Origin: Schizochytrium sp. CCTCC M209059
Lineage: Eukaryota; Sar; Bigyra; Thraustochytrida; Thraustochytriidae
Direction: 5' to 3'
Length of the DNA stretch: 64,000 nucleotides
Assembly (NCBI GenBank): GCA_000818945.1
Contig: KN805373.1
Location: 62,001-126,000, forward strand
Below, in pieces: positions 9,302 to 19,300 of the stretch (positions are counted from its first letter, which is position 1; each line of letters opens with the position of its first letter). Both the position numbers and the translations under genes were made by a program. The notes below the pieces were generated by a model that saw only the letters and a program-made list of their open reading frames with translations, was not told the DNA's origin and searched no databases.

Positions 9302-10531
9302 ATGGACGACCTCATCAAGAACGGCGACCTCGCCGGCGTGCAGCTCGCCGTGGAGAACGACCCCGCCCTGCTCGACGCGACGGTCACGACGAATGAGCGA
9401 ACTCCGCTCATGTGGGCCCTTCATCCAGACTCCGGGGGCCAGCCCGCCATCGCGCAGTTGCTCATCGAGCGCGGGGCCAAGATCGACCTGCAGAACAAGA
9501 ACGGATGGACCGCGCTCATGCTCGCGTGCCGCTACGACCAGCCCGACACGGCCCAGTTGCTCATCGAGCGCGGGGCCAAGATCGACCTGAAGAACAAGTA
9601 CGGATGGACCGCGCTCATGTTGGCATGTCAGAAGCCAGCAGAATCGCATCACACCGCGGAGGGCCTCCTGCGCTGCATCAAGCTCTTGTATGCGGCGTGC
9701 GCCGATTTGAATTTGAAAGATGGGTCGGGCAAATATTATAGATTCTTTTTCGGCGACACCGCGTTGGGAATAGCTAGAATTCACAAACGCGCCGATGCGA
9801 TTGCGTTTCTGAGTTTTGTGACGACGTCGAAGGTAGCGCGTGTGCTGGATGGCGAGCTGGAGCAGCCGCGGAGCGTCATACTCGCTTTCTACGAAGAGGG
9901 TTTGCGCACAACGAGGAGCTGCTCGGTGCTGCAACGTGAAGACCTTGTGAACTTGGGCATGACCTCGTCGCTCAAGCGGCGTCTGTTTCTGCAGCGTTTC
10001 AATCCGAGCGCAGTTCAGCTGCCGCGACAGTTGTTACCGCAGCGCGCTTCGCAGCGTATAAGCCGCGCGTTGCGCCCCCTCTCTGGCACATCCAGGTACG
10101 ACGCGTTTCTTACACACGACTGGGGCGAGGATGGCGCGAACCACGAGGTCGTGAGCTCGGTTAATGCGAAGATCCGGGATGCGGGTAAAGTCACGTGGTT
10201 TGATGGTGAGCGTCTCTCTGGCAAAATTATTCAGCAGATTACGGAAGGCATTGAGAACTCGCGCAAAGTGGTAGTATTCATCACGGAGCGGTACATGCAC
10301 AAGCTGCAGAGCGATGACGAGGACTATTGCAAGGAAGAGTTTCTTGCTGCGACGCGCGTTTGCAAATCGCGCAATATGATCTCGGTCATCGTGGACCCGA
10401 CGATGCTGGACACGTCGCTGTGGCGAGGACCGCTGCAGCTCAAGCTCGGTGGCAATCTTTACATCGACTTCACGACGCCAGCCAAGCGTGCGGAGAACTT
10501 TTCACAGTTGCTCGACCGCATCAACGCCTGA
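9302..10531 (+). CDS. Ankyrin-repeat / SAM-like / TIR-domain protein
   Basis: A 409-residue protein starting at an ATG with good context (GAGCATGG). Ankyrin repeats fill about residues 1-150; two of them (coding 9452-9529 and 9551-9628) are nearly identical in DNA, offset by exactly 99 bp. Residues about 192-233 resemble a SAM domain (EDLVNLGMTSSLKRRLFLQRF region). Residues about 265-409 form a TIR domain: RYDAFLTHDWG, then WFDGERLSG (BB-loop region), VVVFITERY, and a KEEFLAA segment whose Glu (E345/E346) aligns with the catalytic glutamate of NAD+-cleaving TIRs such as SARM1. The order sensor repeats-SAM-TIR recalls SARM1 (ARM-SAM-SAM-TIR). NADase activity and a role in cell death or immunity are inference. 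No intron was seen. Confidence 0.85.
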   Translation: MDDLIKNGDLAGVQLAVENDPALLDATVTTNERTPLMWALHPDSGGQPAIAQLLIERGAKIDLQNKNGWTALMLACRYDQPDTAQLLIERGAKIDLKNKYGWTALMLACQKPAESHHTAEGLLRCIKLLYAACADLNLKDGSGKYYRFFFGDTALGIARIHKRADAIAFLSFVTTSKVARVLDGELEQPRSVILAFYEEGLRTTRSCSVLQREDLVNLGMTSSLKRRLFLQRFNPSAVQLPRQLLPQRASQRISRALRPLSGTSRYDAFLTHDWGEDGANHEVVSSVNAKIRDAGKVTWFDGERLSGKIIQQITEGIENSRKVVVFITERYMHKLQSDDEDYCKEEFLAATRVCKSRNMISVIVDPTMLDTSLWRGPLQLKLGGNLYIDFTTPAKRAENFSQLLDRINA

Positions 10532-11261
10532 AAACTAAACTCGGAATCGCGACTATTGTGAGCATTATAGACGTGGCGGCCGCAATCAATTGAAATGTTT
10601 TTGTCATTCATTTCTTTCTTTGTCATCGCGGAACTGGAAAGTTTCGCGTAAGAGTCAGAAGATCATGATTCTACATAGTGGCAGTTGGAAGGATGTCTAT
10701 CGGCAAGGATTGACGATTCCTGATCTTGCGAGAATCATTCTTTTCCAGAAGGTTTCTTCATTCTTCATGAGCTGCTTTGGCTGTCTTGCCCTAGCAGTTC
10801 ACTTCACTTCCACCACGACGCATACGTCGCTTGTTTTTCTGCAAGAACAAAGTAAAGATAAAAAAAATACTTGGAACACTTGGACTTCTCGAAGGCAGGA
10901 CATAGCGGGGACAACGAGCGAGTTACGCACGTTACACACCCGCGCGCTTTAATATTGGTCGACAGCGCGAAGTCTCGCACGTGCTTGGGTGCGTCCTCAT
11001 CACTCGCTTACTACGAGATCTTTGCGCGGGATCAACATGCGCATGGACAGGTTATTTCAAGAGAGCCACGATGGAGCAAACCTTGCATAGGAGTACCATA
11101 CCTGGTAATTCTCGTCAGGCGAGGTCGCAGATACGCAAGACTCCTCGTAAATCGTCAAGACCGCGCGCGACGCGGACGGAGGGAAGCCGGACGGACGAAC
11201 GGAGGGACGTGCGGCAAGAAGACAAAAGATGTGGTCGTAGGGACTCGAGCAAGCGACGCGG
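10532..11261. other. Intergenic region, nothing recognised
   Basis: 730 bp between the TIR gene and the Rieske fragment. A frame of about 120 codons (10590-10952) exists but shows no family resemblance and I do not call it. There is an A-rich run near 10860. No RNA gene was recognised. Confidence 0.4.
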
Positions 11262-11712
11262 TTGGCGGGAGAGGCCGAAAGCTGGCAGCTTGGTCTTGCA
11301 GCGATCGTGGTGGCGTACTCCGTGGCGGTAGTGTTGACGTGGCCGCAAAGAATAAAGACCGCGGACTATTACAGAGCGAGCAATCCGCGCGTCGCGTCGA
11401 CGAAACGCAAAATGTTCCCACCACCGTACCCGAATGGATGGTTCCGGATCTGCGCCTCGAGCGACGTTGACGCAGGAGCGGTCAAGTCGATTTCCGCCCT
11501 TGGTCGCGAATTTGTCGCGTTTCGAGGCGAGGATGGCAAGGTCGGTGTGTTCGATGCGTTTTGCCCGCATCTAGGGGCTCATCTTGGGCAAGGCGGCACC
11601 GTGAAGAATGGTCTGCTCACATTTCCCTTTCACAAGTGGGCCATTGATACAAATGACGAAGTTCAGGATATTCCGTATTGTCGCACGGCAGTGCCACAGC
11701 GGGCAAAATTTG
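11262..11712 (+). pseudogene. Rieske oxygenase fragment (cholesterol 7-desaturase/Neverland-like), degenerate
   Basis: The reading frame begins with a TM-like segment (LGLAAIVVAYSVAVVLTW) and then MFPPPYPNGWFRI and a Rieske [2Fe-2S] domain like DAF-36/Neverland sterol 7-desaturases. Three defects are visible. There is no in-frame ATG between the stop at 11238-11240 and 11412. The second cluster box reads FPFHKW instead of CPFHxW, so a cysteine ligand is Phe (TTT, about 11630). After the Rieske domain, where the catalytic domain with its mononuclear-iron ligands should follow, the frame runs into GCTTGGTT and 15-bp repeats at 11712. The frame stays open beyond the repeats, but I see no catalytic-domain motif there. 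Probably a decayed gene; an unusual single-domain protein is less likely. Confidence 0.7.
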
Positions 11713-11826
11713 CTTGGTTGCTTGGTTGCTTGGTTGCTTGGTTGCTTAGTTACTTGCTTGCTTGCTTCCCAGTCTCTTGCTTCCCGGTCTCTTGCTTCCC
11801 AGTCTCTTGCTTCCCAGTCTCTTGCT
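11712..11826. repeat. GCTTGGTT array followed by four 15-bp TTCCCAGTCTCTTGC units
   Basis: An 8-bp GCTTGGTT array at about 11712-11746 runs into GCTT units and then four near-perfect copies of a 15-bp unit (11766-11825). It truncates the Rieske homology exactly. The stretch from here to 12255 has one continuous open frame without recognisable domains. Confidence 0.9.
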
Positions 11827-12171
11827 TGTGTGAAGTCATGATCACTGACAGTGAGCAATGGCACGCCTTCCGACGCTTTCCTGTAGCTTGCTTCATGCCG
11901 TCAATGTTTCGCGGCGAGGAAACCGCGCACGTGCTCGAGCAATCTGCAGCTGCGTTTTCTCGTCAATGCCGCGCCTGGCAAGCAAGGTCGTCCGGCCCGG
12001 TGGCAGCGGCCCTCGAAGACCCGCGCGGGAAGATGATAATGATGATCTTGCAGAAGAAGATTGCGGAAACGGAGTCGGACGACGCTGCTCTCGACCATCC
12101 TGAGATGATGACGTGCTTGCTCCTTGAGTCGAAGAAGCAAAACCTGATCGGAGGGATCCGCGGGGGAGGAC

Positions 12172-12172
<1 letters not shown>

Positions 12173-12209
<37 letters not shown>
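12173..12209. repeat. (CAG)n trinucleotide repeat
   Basis: About twelve CAG/AGC units some 50 bp upstream of the SLC25 start codon, probably in its 5' UTR. Confidence 0.95.
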
Positions 12210-12210
<1 letters not shown>

Positions 12211-12255
12211 GCAGCGGGGCGGCAGCGGTGGCGAGGCATCGAGCTCGGCGGGAGG

Positions 12256-13071
12256 ATGGAGCTCGCCGTAGACTTCGCGGCCGGCGCCGCGTACGGGTTC
12301 ACCAGCGTGGTTGTGGGCCAGCCGCTGGATACGGTCAAGTCGCGGGTTCAGGCCATGTCGTCGCGAGGCATGATCGGCGAGGCACGCTCGCTGTTCGCGA
12401 CGGAGGGCGTGCGCGGACTGTACCGCGGAAGTGCGCCCGTCTTCCTCGGCGGCACGCTCTTCAGATCAGCTCAGTTTGGCGTCTACTCGACGGCGCTGAC
12501 AATGATTCACGAAAACATGGGCAAGCAACCTCGGGCTTTGGGCTTTTTGGATTTGCAGGTGGCCGTCGCTGGTTTGTGCGGAGGCATTGGGCGCGGACTC
12601 ATTGAGCAACCCTTCGACTTTATTAAAATCCGCAGACAGGTAGATCAGCCGTGGAAGTTTTCGGAACTGTTCAAGGGAGCCTCGGTGACCATGATGCGAA
12701 ATGCTGGTCTCTTTTGTGGCTTCGTGACCTACATTGACTTTAGCAAGCAATTGTTTCCGGATGGTCAGCTGGGCTCGTTCCTTACTGGCGCGATTTGCTC
12801 GAACTTAGCCTGGATCACAATTTGGCCTTTGGACGTGGCGAAATCGATGCGCCAGAGCGGCCTTTACAAGGGCAGGTCCACGTCCTCTCTAATTTTTGAG
12901 GTGTTTCGTACGGGCAGAATCTTCCGTGGTATTGTGCCAGGTCTTGCACGTTCCTTTTTGGCAAATGGGTTTGCCATGATGGCGTACTCTGAGGTCCAGA
13001 AGCAGTTGACGCCAATGATTGAGCCGACATTTGCATCCTCATCGTCACCATCGGACACGAAGTCATCATAA
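12256..13071 (+). CDS. Mitochondrial carrier family (SLC25) transporter
   Basis: A 271-residue protein with the threefold SLC25 organisation. Each repeat carries the Px[D/E]xx[K/R] signature: QPLDTVKSR near residue 22, QPFDFIKIR near 118 and WPLDVAKS near 195, plus GLYRG and GIVPG loop motifs. It should exchange metabolites across the mitochondrial inner membrane. The substrate is not predictable by eye; the sequence is nearest in feel to amino-acid/carnitine-type carriers, which is weak. The start is the ATG at 12256, where the first transmembrane segment begins as expected, and the TAA is at 13069-13071. The C-terminus is a short Ser-rich tail. Confidence 0.92.
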   Translation: MELAVDFAAGAAYGFTSVVVGQPLDTVKSRVQAMSSRGMIGEARSLFATEGVRGLYRGSAPVFLGGTLFRSAQFGVYSTALTMIHENMGKQPRALGFLDLQVAVAGLCGGIGRGLIEQPFDFIKIRRQVDQPWKFSELFKGASVTMMRNAGLFCGFVTYIDFSKQLFPDGQLGSFLTGAICSNLAWITIWPLDVAKSMRQSGLYKGRSTSSLIFEVFRTGRIFRGIVPGLARSFLANGFAMMAYSEVQKQLTPMIEPTFASSSSPSDTKSS

Positions 13072-13216
13072 TGACCAAGGAGAGAAAAAAAATATTTTGA
13101 AAAAGGGAAAACTGAAGTAGATTCTCGCGCGCTAGTGGTTAGCCTGTCTGGCTTCAAAACGTACGGGAAAACCGAGATAGGCCTACCTTGCACTTAGTGC
13201 GTTGAAAAGAAGTTGG

Positions 13217-13441
13217 AAACAACGCATTTGGTTGAACTTCGAAGTTGACAACAACGACGCATTCGGTTGAACTTCGAAGTTGACAACAACAACGCATTCG
13301 GTTGAACTTCGAAGTTGACAACAACGACGCATTTGGTTGAACTTCGAAGTTGACAACGAATTCGGTTGAAGTTCGAAATTAAGAACGACGCATTTGGTTG
13401 AACTTCGAAGTCGACAACAACAACGCATTTGGTTGAACTTC
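13217..13441. repeat. Minisatellite of about 36 bp, 6-7 copies
   Basis: Tandem units of about 34-36 bp built on GCATTYGGTTGAACTTCGAAG followed by TTGACAACAAC. Each unit holds the palindrome TTCGAA. One copy near 13350-13385 is shortened and diverged. Units abut directly, with no unique spacers. Confidence 0.93.
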
Positions 13442-13554
13442 GTGGCCACCGCATGCTCTTGCCCTGTGTCCTTTCATTCGAGACAAATAGCGCAGTTCCG
13501 CTCGCAGAAAAGGCAAGCAAAGAAAAAAAGGAAAAATGCATGACTTTTTAGGGG

Positions 13555-13847
13555 NNNNNNNNNNNNNNNNNNNNNNNNNNNNNNNNNNNNNNNNNNNNNN
13601 NNNNNNNNNNNNNNNNNNNNNNNNNNNNNNNNNNNNNNNNNNNNNNNNNNNNNNNNNNNNNNNNNNNNNNNNNNNNNNNNNNNNNNNNNNNNNNNNNNNN
13701 NNNNNNNNNNNNNNNNNNNNNNNNNNNNNNNNNNNNNNNNNNNNNNNNNNNNNNNNNNNNNNNNNNNNNNNNNNNNNNNNNNNNNNNNNNNNNNNNNNNN
13801 NNNNNNNNNNNNNNNNNNNNNNNNNNNNNNNNNNNNNNNNNNNNNNN
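13555..13847. other. Assembly gap (293 N)
   Basis: Run of N directly after the minisatellite and flanked by G-runs on both sides, consistent with a repeat that did not assemble. Confidence 0.99.
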
Positions 13848-14005
13848 GGGTGGGGGGAACAATGAATACGTTCACTCTGGTACAATTTTTTGACGTCATT
13901 GCTTTGGCATGCACACACACACAACAAATGAAAGCAACGATCAGAACAAGGCCATGATCCTATCTAAACTCCAAGAACAGGACATGCGCATCCAGACCAT
14001 TTTAA

Positions 14006-15823
14006 TTATGCCGGTGGAGCAGAGGGAGTAAAGAGTTCTTCATCCTCGTCAGTCTTGTTCTGGGCAAAGAATCGTGAGAAGGTGTCTTCCCGCATCGTCT
14101 CAAAGAGCTCGCGCTTGACCTTTGCAAACGAGGTTGCGTCAAAGGCTCGGCCCGACTTCTTTTTGTGCATAAGAGACATCCTATTTGCTGAAGAGATGTT
14201 GATTGGCGTTCGCGCATGCGGGGCAATATACTTGTCGACGAGGCGTCGGGCAGCAGTCTGGGCATCTGGAACAGAGGCGCCGCGCTTTTTGCAGATGATC
14301 TCGAACTTTTCAATGTCCTCCCAGCAGTCGAGCATCTCTTCGGCATGGGCTGCGCGGAGGAAAGCTCGGTACGCCGCGCGTCTGCTATCGTCGTTGAGTG
14401 TCTGCCCGAGGTCTGTTTCGTCGGCATTTTCCCAGCCAACAGCCTCGATATCGAAGATGCTCGAGACAAGTACAGAGTTTTCGCGATCTGACTCGACGGG
14501 CGCCGAGGAGGAAGGCGCAAAGGGGGATTTCTTGAACCCGCGCGTGAGCGAGCTCATGAACGATTTCGAGGCGGCCACCTGGCTGCCGCCGCCGCTGACG
14601 TACGAGGACGGCGGCTGCTGCGAGGTGTCGCGAAAGGAGGTGAAGTCGGCACTCTGACCACCACCACCACCACCAGCAGCACCAGCACGAGCGCTTGTTG
14701 CCACTCCCGCAGTTTTGCTGTTCTCGTCGCCGCCCATGAACGAGGACGTCTTGCTGTGGCGCTTTTCGTGGGGAACATGGAAAAAGTGCAGCGTGATGAC
14801 CAGTGCTACAAAGTACATGAACTTGAGAACCACCAGAGTTACAAAGGTATCGATAACGTCGACCTTGAAGACGATATCGCGCGCATCCGTGCTTAAGGCG
14901 GCGACTCCATTGGCAATAGCCAAGCCAATGACAAGGAAGCACACAACGTAAAATTTGCGGTTCTTGGCACGGAGCTGGTCGACAATGCTGCGCTTGATCT
15001 CGCGTTTCTCCGAGGAACCTGCACCACGCATGCGCTTGTACAGTTTTTTGAAGCCCGCGCCAGGCGTGGAGTTGGTTTCGCTTCCACTACCGCCAGTGGT
15101 TTCGTAATTGCTCGACGAGTTGGAACCACTGTTGCCAACATGATGCGCCTTGAGCAAGGTACGCTCGACAATGAGCGCGCTGTACCGGACCGTGCATGTC
15201 ATGATCGCGAGGATGATAGCAGCGCCAAACATCTTGTAAGCCTCAAAGTCAAAGTATCGGTGGTGCAGGATAATTCCGGCAGTTTCGAAGCCGAGAAAGT
15301 TTGAAAAGGTGATGAAGATGATGAAGTAGAGAAGTCTTCGCGGGATACCTGGCTGGTGCGCCCGGAGACCTTTGGCTGCTGCGGCCCAAAAGTCGACGAT
15401 GAAGAGCGCAAGCGTGAAGAGAAAGGCGGAGACGAACTCGTCGAGAAGGAGGTAGACCTCGGGCGGAATAAGGTCACGACCTCCAAAAGGATCGATGAAG
15501 CTCAAGAGAAGGAGCAAAGAGCAGACGAATCCGCAAATGTAGATTTTCCATTGCACTGTGGCGGAGAGACGCGCCCTTTTTCTCTTCGCGTATTTCTTCA
15601 TCTCGATCAGCCGAGAAAAGTACAGGCCAAGGGTTACCGTGCATGCAATTACCATGGCGACCTGGAACACGGTCCACCCGACACCCATGTATTGAGCAAA
15701 AGTCTGCGTGCAGTTCTCCGCGCCGAAGTTGACTGTGCTATTGGCGAGCCATGCTTCAAGCTGCTCCCCTTCGTACGTATACGGGAAGGGACAGTCGGAC
15801 CCGGTGCCGATATGGATCGGCAT
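14006..15823 (-). CDS. Seven-transmembrane protein with C-terminal RGS domain
   Basis: A 605-residue protein. The extracellular N-terminus carries two N-glycosylation sequons (NST, NCT). Seven hydrophobic segments follow across about residues 45-370, then a Ser/Gly-rich linker and an RGS domain at about 465-590 (AYRAFLRAAHAEEMLDCWED, then INISSANR and a C-terminal DTFSRFFAQ). RGS domains accelerate GTP hydrolysis on G-alpha. The arrangement resembles plant AtRGS1 and some protist 7TM-RGS proteins, so it may be a membrane receptor-like regulator of a self-activating or receptor-driven G-alpha. The start is the ATG at 15823; the frame is open for 87 more codons, but they run through (GT)n and GCCT repeats and look non-coding. 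Confidence 0.85.
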   Translation of the reverse strand: MPIHIGTGSDCPFPYTYEGEQLEAWLANSTVNFGAENCTQTFAQYMGVGWTVFQVAMVIACTVTLGLYFSRLIEMKKYAKRKRARLSATVQWKIYICGFVCSLLLLLSFIDPFGGRDLIPPEVYLLLDEFVSAFLFTLALFIVDFWAAAAKGLRAHQPGIPRRLLYFIIFITFSNFLGFETAGIILHHRYFDFEAYKMFGAAIILAIMTCTVRYSALIVERTLLKAHHVGNSGSNSSSNYETTGGSGSETNSTPGAGFKKLYKRMRGAGSSEKREIKRSIVDQLRAKNRKFYVVCFLVIGLAIANGVAALSTDARDIVFKVDVIDTFVTLVVLKFMYFVALVITLHFFHVPHEKRHSKTSSFMGGDENSKTAGVATSARAGAAGGGGGGQSADFTSFRDTSQQPPSSYVSGGGSQVAASKSFMSSLTRGFKKSPFAPSSSAPVESDRENSVLVSSIFDIEAVGWENADETDLGQTLNDDSRRAAYRAFLRAAHAEEMLDCWEDIEKFEIICKKRGASVPDAQTAARRLVDKYIAPHARTPINISSANRMSLMHKKKSGRAFDATSFAKVKRELFETMREDTFSRFFAQNKTDEDEELFTPSAPPA

Positions 15824-16352
15824 GGTTGCCACTCTGTGCGTGTGTGTGTGTGTGTCTGCCTGCCTGCCTGCCTGCCTGCCTACGTGCGAGCCCGGCTCAC
15901 GCCTTCGCGCCTGCGTGCGCGCGACGCCGTTCGCGATTTGCCTGCCTGATTGCTTGGATTGCTTGCCTACTCGTGGATGGAGTAGTATTCCGGGTTTGCG
16001 GCAAGCTCTGGCAAGCATGCACGCTCGCCGTTCCTTCTCGGTCGAGCTAGCGCGTGCTCCTCCTCCTCCTCCTCCTCGTGGCACGTGTTAGCAGGTAGTT
16101 CGTGGGTGTGCAGCGACACAGCAACGGCGACAGCGGGCCGCGCCCTGCGCGTGCGGTACGGCGCGTCGCGAGCGTCGTCGGCGTCGCGTACTTCCATTTC
16201 GCCGCTGATGCCTGCTTGGTCATCTTCGAGTCGTCTCGGCCGGCGTCTGTTTCCTTCTCGTCCACCATGGCCGCACGCGCGCGAGGCCACGCCAGGCCAC
16301 GCCAGGGAAGCAAGCAAGCAAGCAGGCAGGCAGGCAGGCATGCAAATGGTGA

Positions 16353-16388
<36 letters not shown>

Positions 16389-19300
16389 CGCAAGCAGCCT
16401 AGCTTCGGCGCGACCATGGCCAGGGATGTTCGCCGCGGATTCCAGTTTTTTTCGAAAAAGAGGCTCGTCGGGCCGCCACTCGATAACTCTTCTCTCGTCC
16501 CCGCTGCGGGTCCAGCTGCTGGCGTGTGGGTGACCTCTTCTTCCTGGCTTCGCACTTCCTGGACGCCCCTCTTCCCTCCTCTTCCTTACTCTCTCTCTCT
16601 CCTCTTCCTTTCCTCTCCTCTCCTTTCCTTTTCTTTCCTTTCGGTGGCCGCGCGCTCGCCGCCCTCCTCGTTCTCGCCCACGCTCGCCGCCCACGCTCGC
16701 CGCGTTCGCGCGCCGCCTCTCCGGTGCACGCCGCCGCAGACCGCGGCCCGATCCAGCGCGGGCGGCCTGCGCAGCGTGCGCGCCAAGGTCCCCGCCACGG
16801 CCCGCGTCCCGCTCCGCAGGAACGCGGCGGCGTAAAGGCTTTTGCTCGCTTGCTTGCTTGCTTGCCTGCTTGCTTGCTTGCTTGCGTGCGCTTTCAACTT
16901 GCGAGAGTTGGTCGGAGCCGCGCCTCGCCAGCCCAAGGATGGTCGCAGGTCGAGTCCGGAGGGCAAAACAGAGGGCGGCTTCAAGTTTTTTTGCCTCGCG
17001 CGCGCATTCCGCATCGCCCTCGGAGCGAGGGAGCGCGTGTGTGAAACTCGCGCCAGACGAAAGAAGGAAAGCAGAAAGAAGCCCCGAAGCGGACGCCCCC
17101 GCACAAAGTTGACCTGGCCGAGCAAGGATCGCCTCGGGGTGCTTGCTTCTCTCGTACCTTCAATCTGCCTGCCCCTCTTTAATCGTGGCTGGCTGGCTGG
17201 CTGGCTGGCTGCAACCAGGTTCAACTCTGATTGGCTGGTTGGTTACTAGGTTTTCTGGCGGAGATGGCTGGCTTGCGGTGAATCCTAGAGCAGGTCCGTC
17301 GCAGCCCAAACAACCGCGCCACAACGAGGCGAGAGGATCCGCGCCCTGGGCGACACGACGCGGCGGCTGCCACCTCAGCTGCCTGACGAGACGAGCTCGA
17401 TTCAGACCGAAGGCCTTGCGACAGCAGCTGTCTTGCCAGTCACCACCAGCCAACCAGCTCGCTACGCTGGCCACGGCGGCCGGCCGCCAGCAGCCAGCCG
17501 TGGTAGCCTGCCAGCCAGCCAGCCTGCCAGCCGGCCAGCCAGCCAGCCAGGTCGATCTCCGGCGCATCCTGGACAGCGTCCGGACGATGGACTCTGCGTC
17601 CTGGCTTCAACGGGGGAGCCCGGCGTTATACCTTGGCGTGGTACGACGCGGACGCGCGAGCGGCACGCAACGCAACGCAACTTGAACGCAAGGCAACTTG
17701 CACGCAACGCAAGGCAACGCGACGCGGCGCTGATTTTCAGGATCCAGTCCAGCCTCCATCCGCTTCGGACGACTCCACCGTCGCGGAGGAAGAAGGTAAA
17801 CCATGCACATCCAAATCGGAGCCTCCGGCCATCCAGACTTGACCATCTCCATCTCTGCCCGCAAACGAAAAAGCCTCGGGTCTGCAGCTTGTCCGTCCGT
17901 CTGGCTGGCCGGACATCTGGCCGCGCACGTCCTCCGCGCGCTCGACGCTGCGTCCATGCGTCCATGCGTCCATGCGTCCATCCATTCGAGGCCGCACACG
18001 CCGTCGCCACGCGGCCCGCGAGGGAAGTCTGCGCGGCTGCGGCGGCCCCGCTCTCCCTCTCGCTCCCACGCGGGCCGGCTCTGCTCCGACTGCGGGGTTT
18101 CGCGCGGTTCCTCTTCCTCCTGCGACTTCCTTTCTTTGCTCGGCCAAGCCGGGGCTTGATATGTTATCCTTCTTCTCGTCCGCCGAGCTAGCTAGCTAGC
18201 GAGCGAGCGAGCGAGCGCGCGTTCGATGCTTTTTTGGTCCCCTCTTCCCGCCGCAGTGCCGCGCGTGCCTTCCTGCACAAGCCAACGTGCCGCGCAAGCT
18301 TTGCTTTTCTGGAGCAAGCGTGCGCGCGGCGAGGAGCTTGTCGCTGGCCGGAGCTGTGCCGGAGCCAGCCCAGCCCAGCCCAGCCCAGCCCAGCTAGCTA
18401 GAGCTGTTGCTCGCATCGCATCGCATCGCATCGCATCGCATCGCATCGCATCGCATCGCATCGCATCGCGAGCCATCTGAAATATCGTGCATTTCCCACC
18501 ATTGTTTTGCTTGCTGGCTTGCAATGAAGCCCGTTGCCCTTTGCACTGTTTCGCTCCACTTTTGTTTTCCTAGTCATTGTCTCATTATTCCCTTGCGAGT
18601 CTTCCACTCTTGCTTTTTTCTGTGGGGTGTGCGCGGCGCGTTGCCGCGGCGCGTGCGTCTCCGCCACGAGCGACATCGACGTGCGCAACAGCAGCGCGAA
18701 CGAGAGACCAGCCAGCTTGTGCACGCAAAGCTTCTCCAGGCTAAGGCGATCAAGACTCGCGTGGCGGTCCTGGACTTGCGTGTGCATGGGCCGCCGCAAC
18801 TGCAGCGCTGTGTGAAGGGAAGCAAGCATGCCCGCGCGTTACCGTGAGCAAAGAACGCAGAAAAGCCGGAGAGAAAAGAGTGACCAAAGGCGTGCCAACT
18901 TGGACTCGTTATGGCACGCGGCTTGGCGCTCAGGACACCTCGAGCGACTATTGTCCTCGAGCTTGAATCAAGCTTCCATCGGAGACAGCTCCGACCCGGT
19001 GCACGCACACGCGACTTGTTAAGCTCTAGCGAAGCGTTCGCATGGACTCGCCACGTGGCGCAACGTGCATTCGGCACGCGCCTTCTGCTGCTGGTCGCGC
19101 ATGCAAGGACCCGCGAAATGTATGGGGGTCCACGGTCAAGGGCTATCAATAGGGTCCCATCGATCGCGAGCTGAGTTATTGTCGTGCATGGACTGACCGC
19201 TCTCCCTGACTCCAAATTTTCCTCCACATTTGGATGCTCCTGAGGATTTGGAGGGTTTTGGTAAATTCACCGTCGCGCGCGTGCACGAGAGCGAGAAAGA

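Larger units (their letters stand above)
13072..14005. other. Convergent intergenic region with minisatellite and gap
   Basis: Between the convergent SLC25 and RGS genes lie the minisatellite and the assembly gap listed separately. An (AC)n run is at about 13911-13922. No gene was seen in the readable part. Confidence 0.6.

Noticed and set aside
13217..13441. Regular repeats resembling a CRISPR array
   Set aside because: Units are directly abutting with no unique spacers, in a eukaryotic intergenic region; it is a minisatellite.
18574..19227. 217-codon minus-strand frame
   Set aside because: Arg/Ser/Cys-rich with no domain and no support from neighbours.
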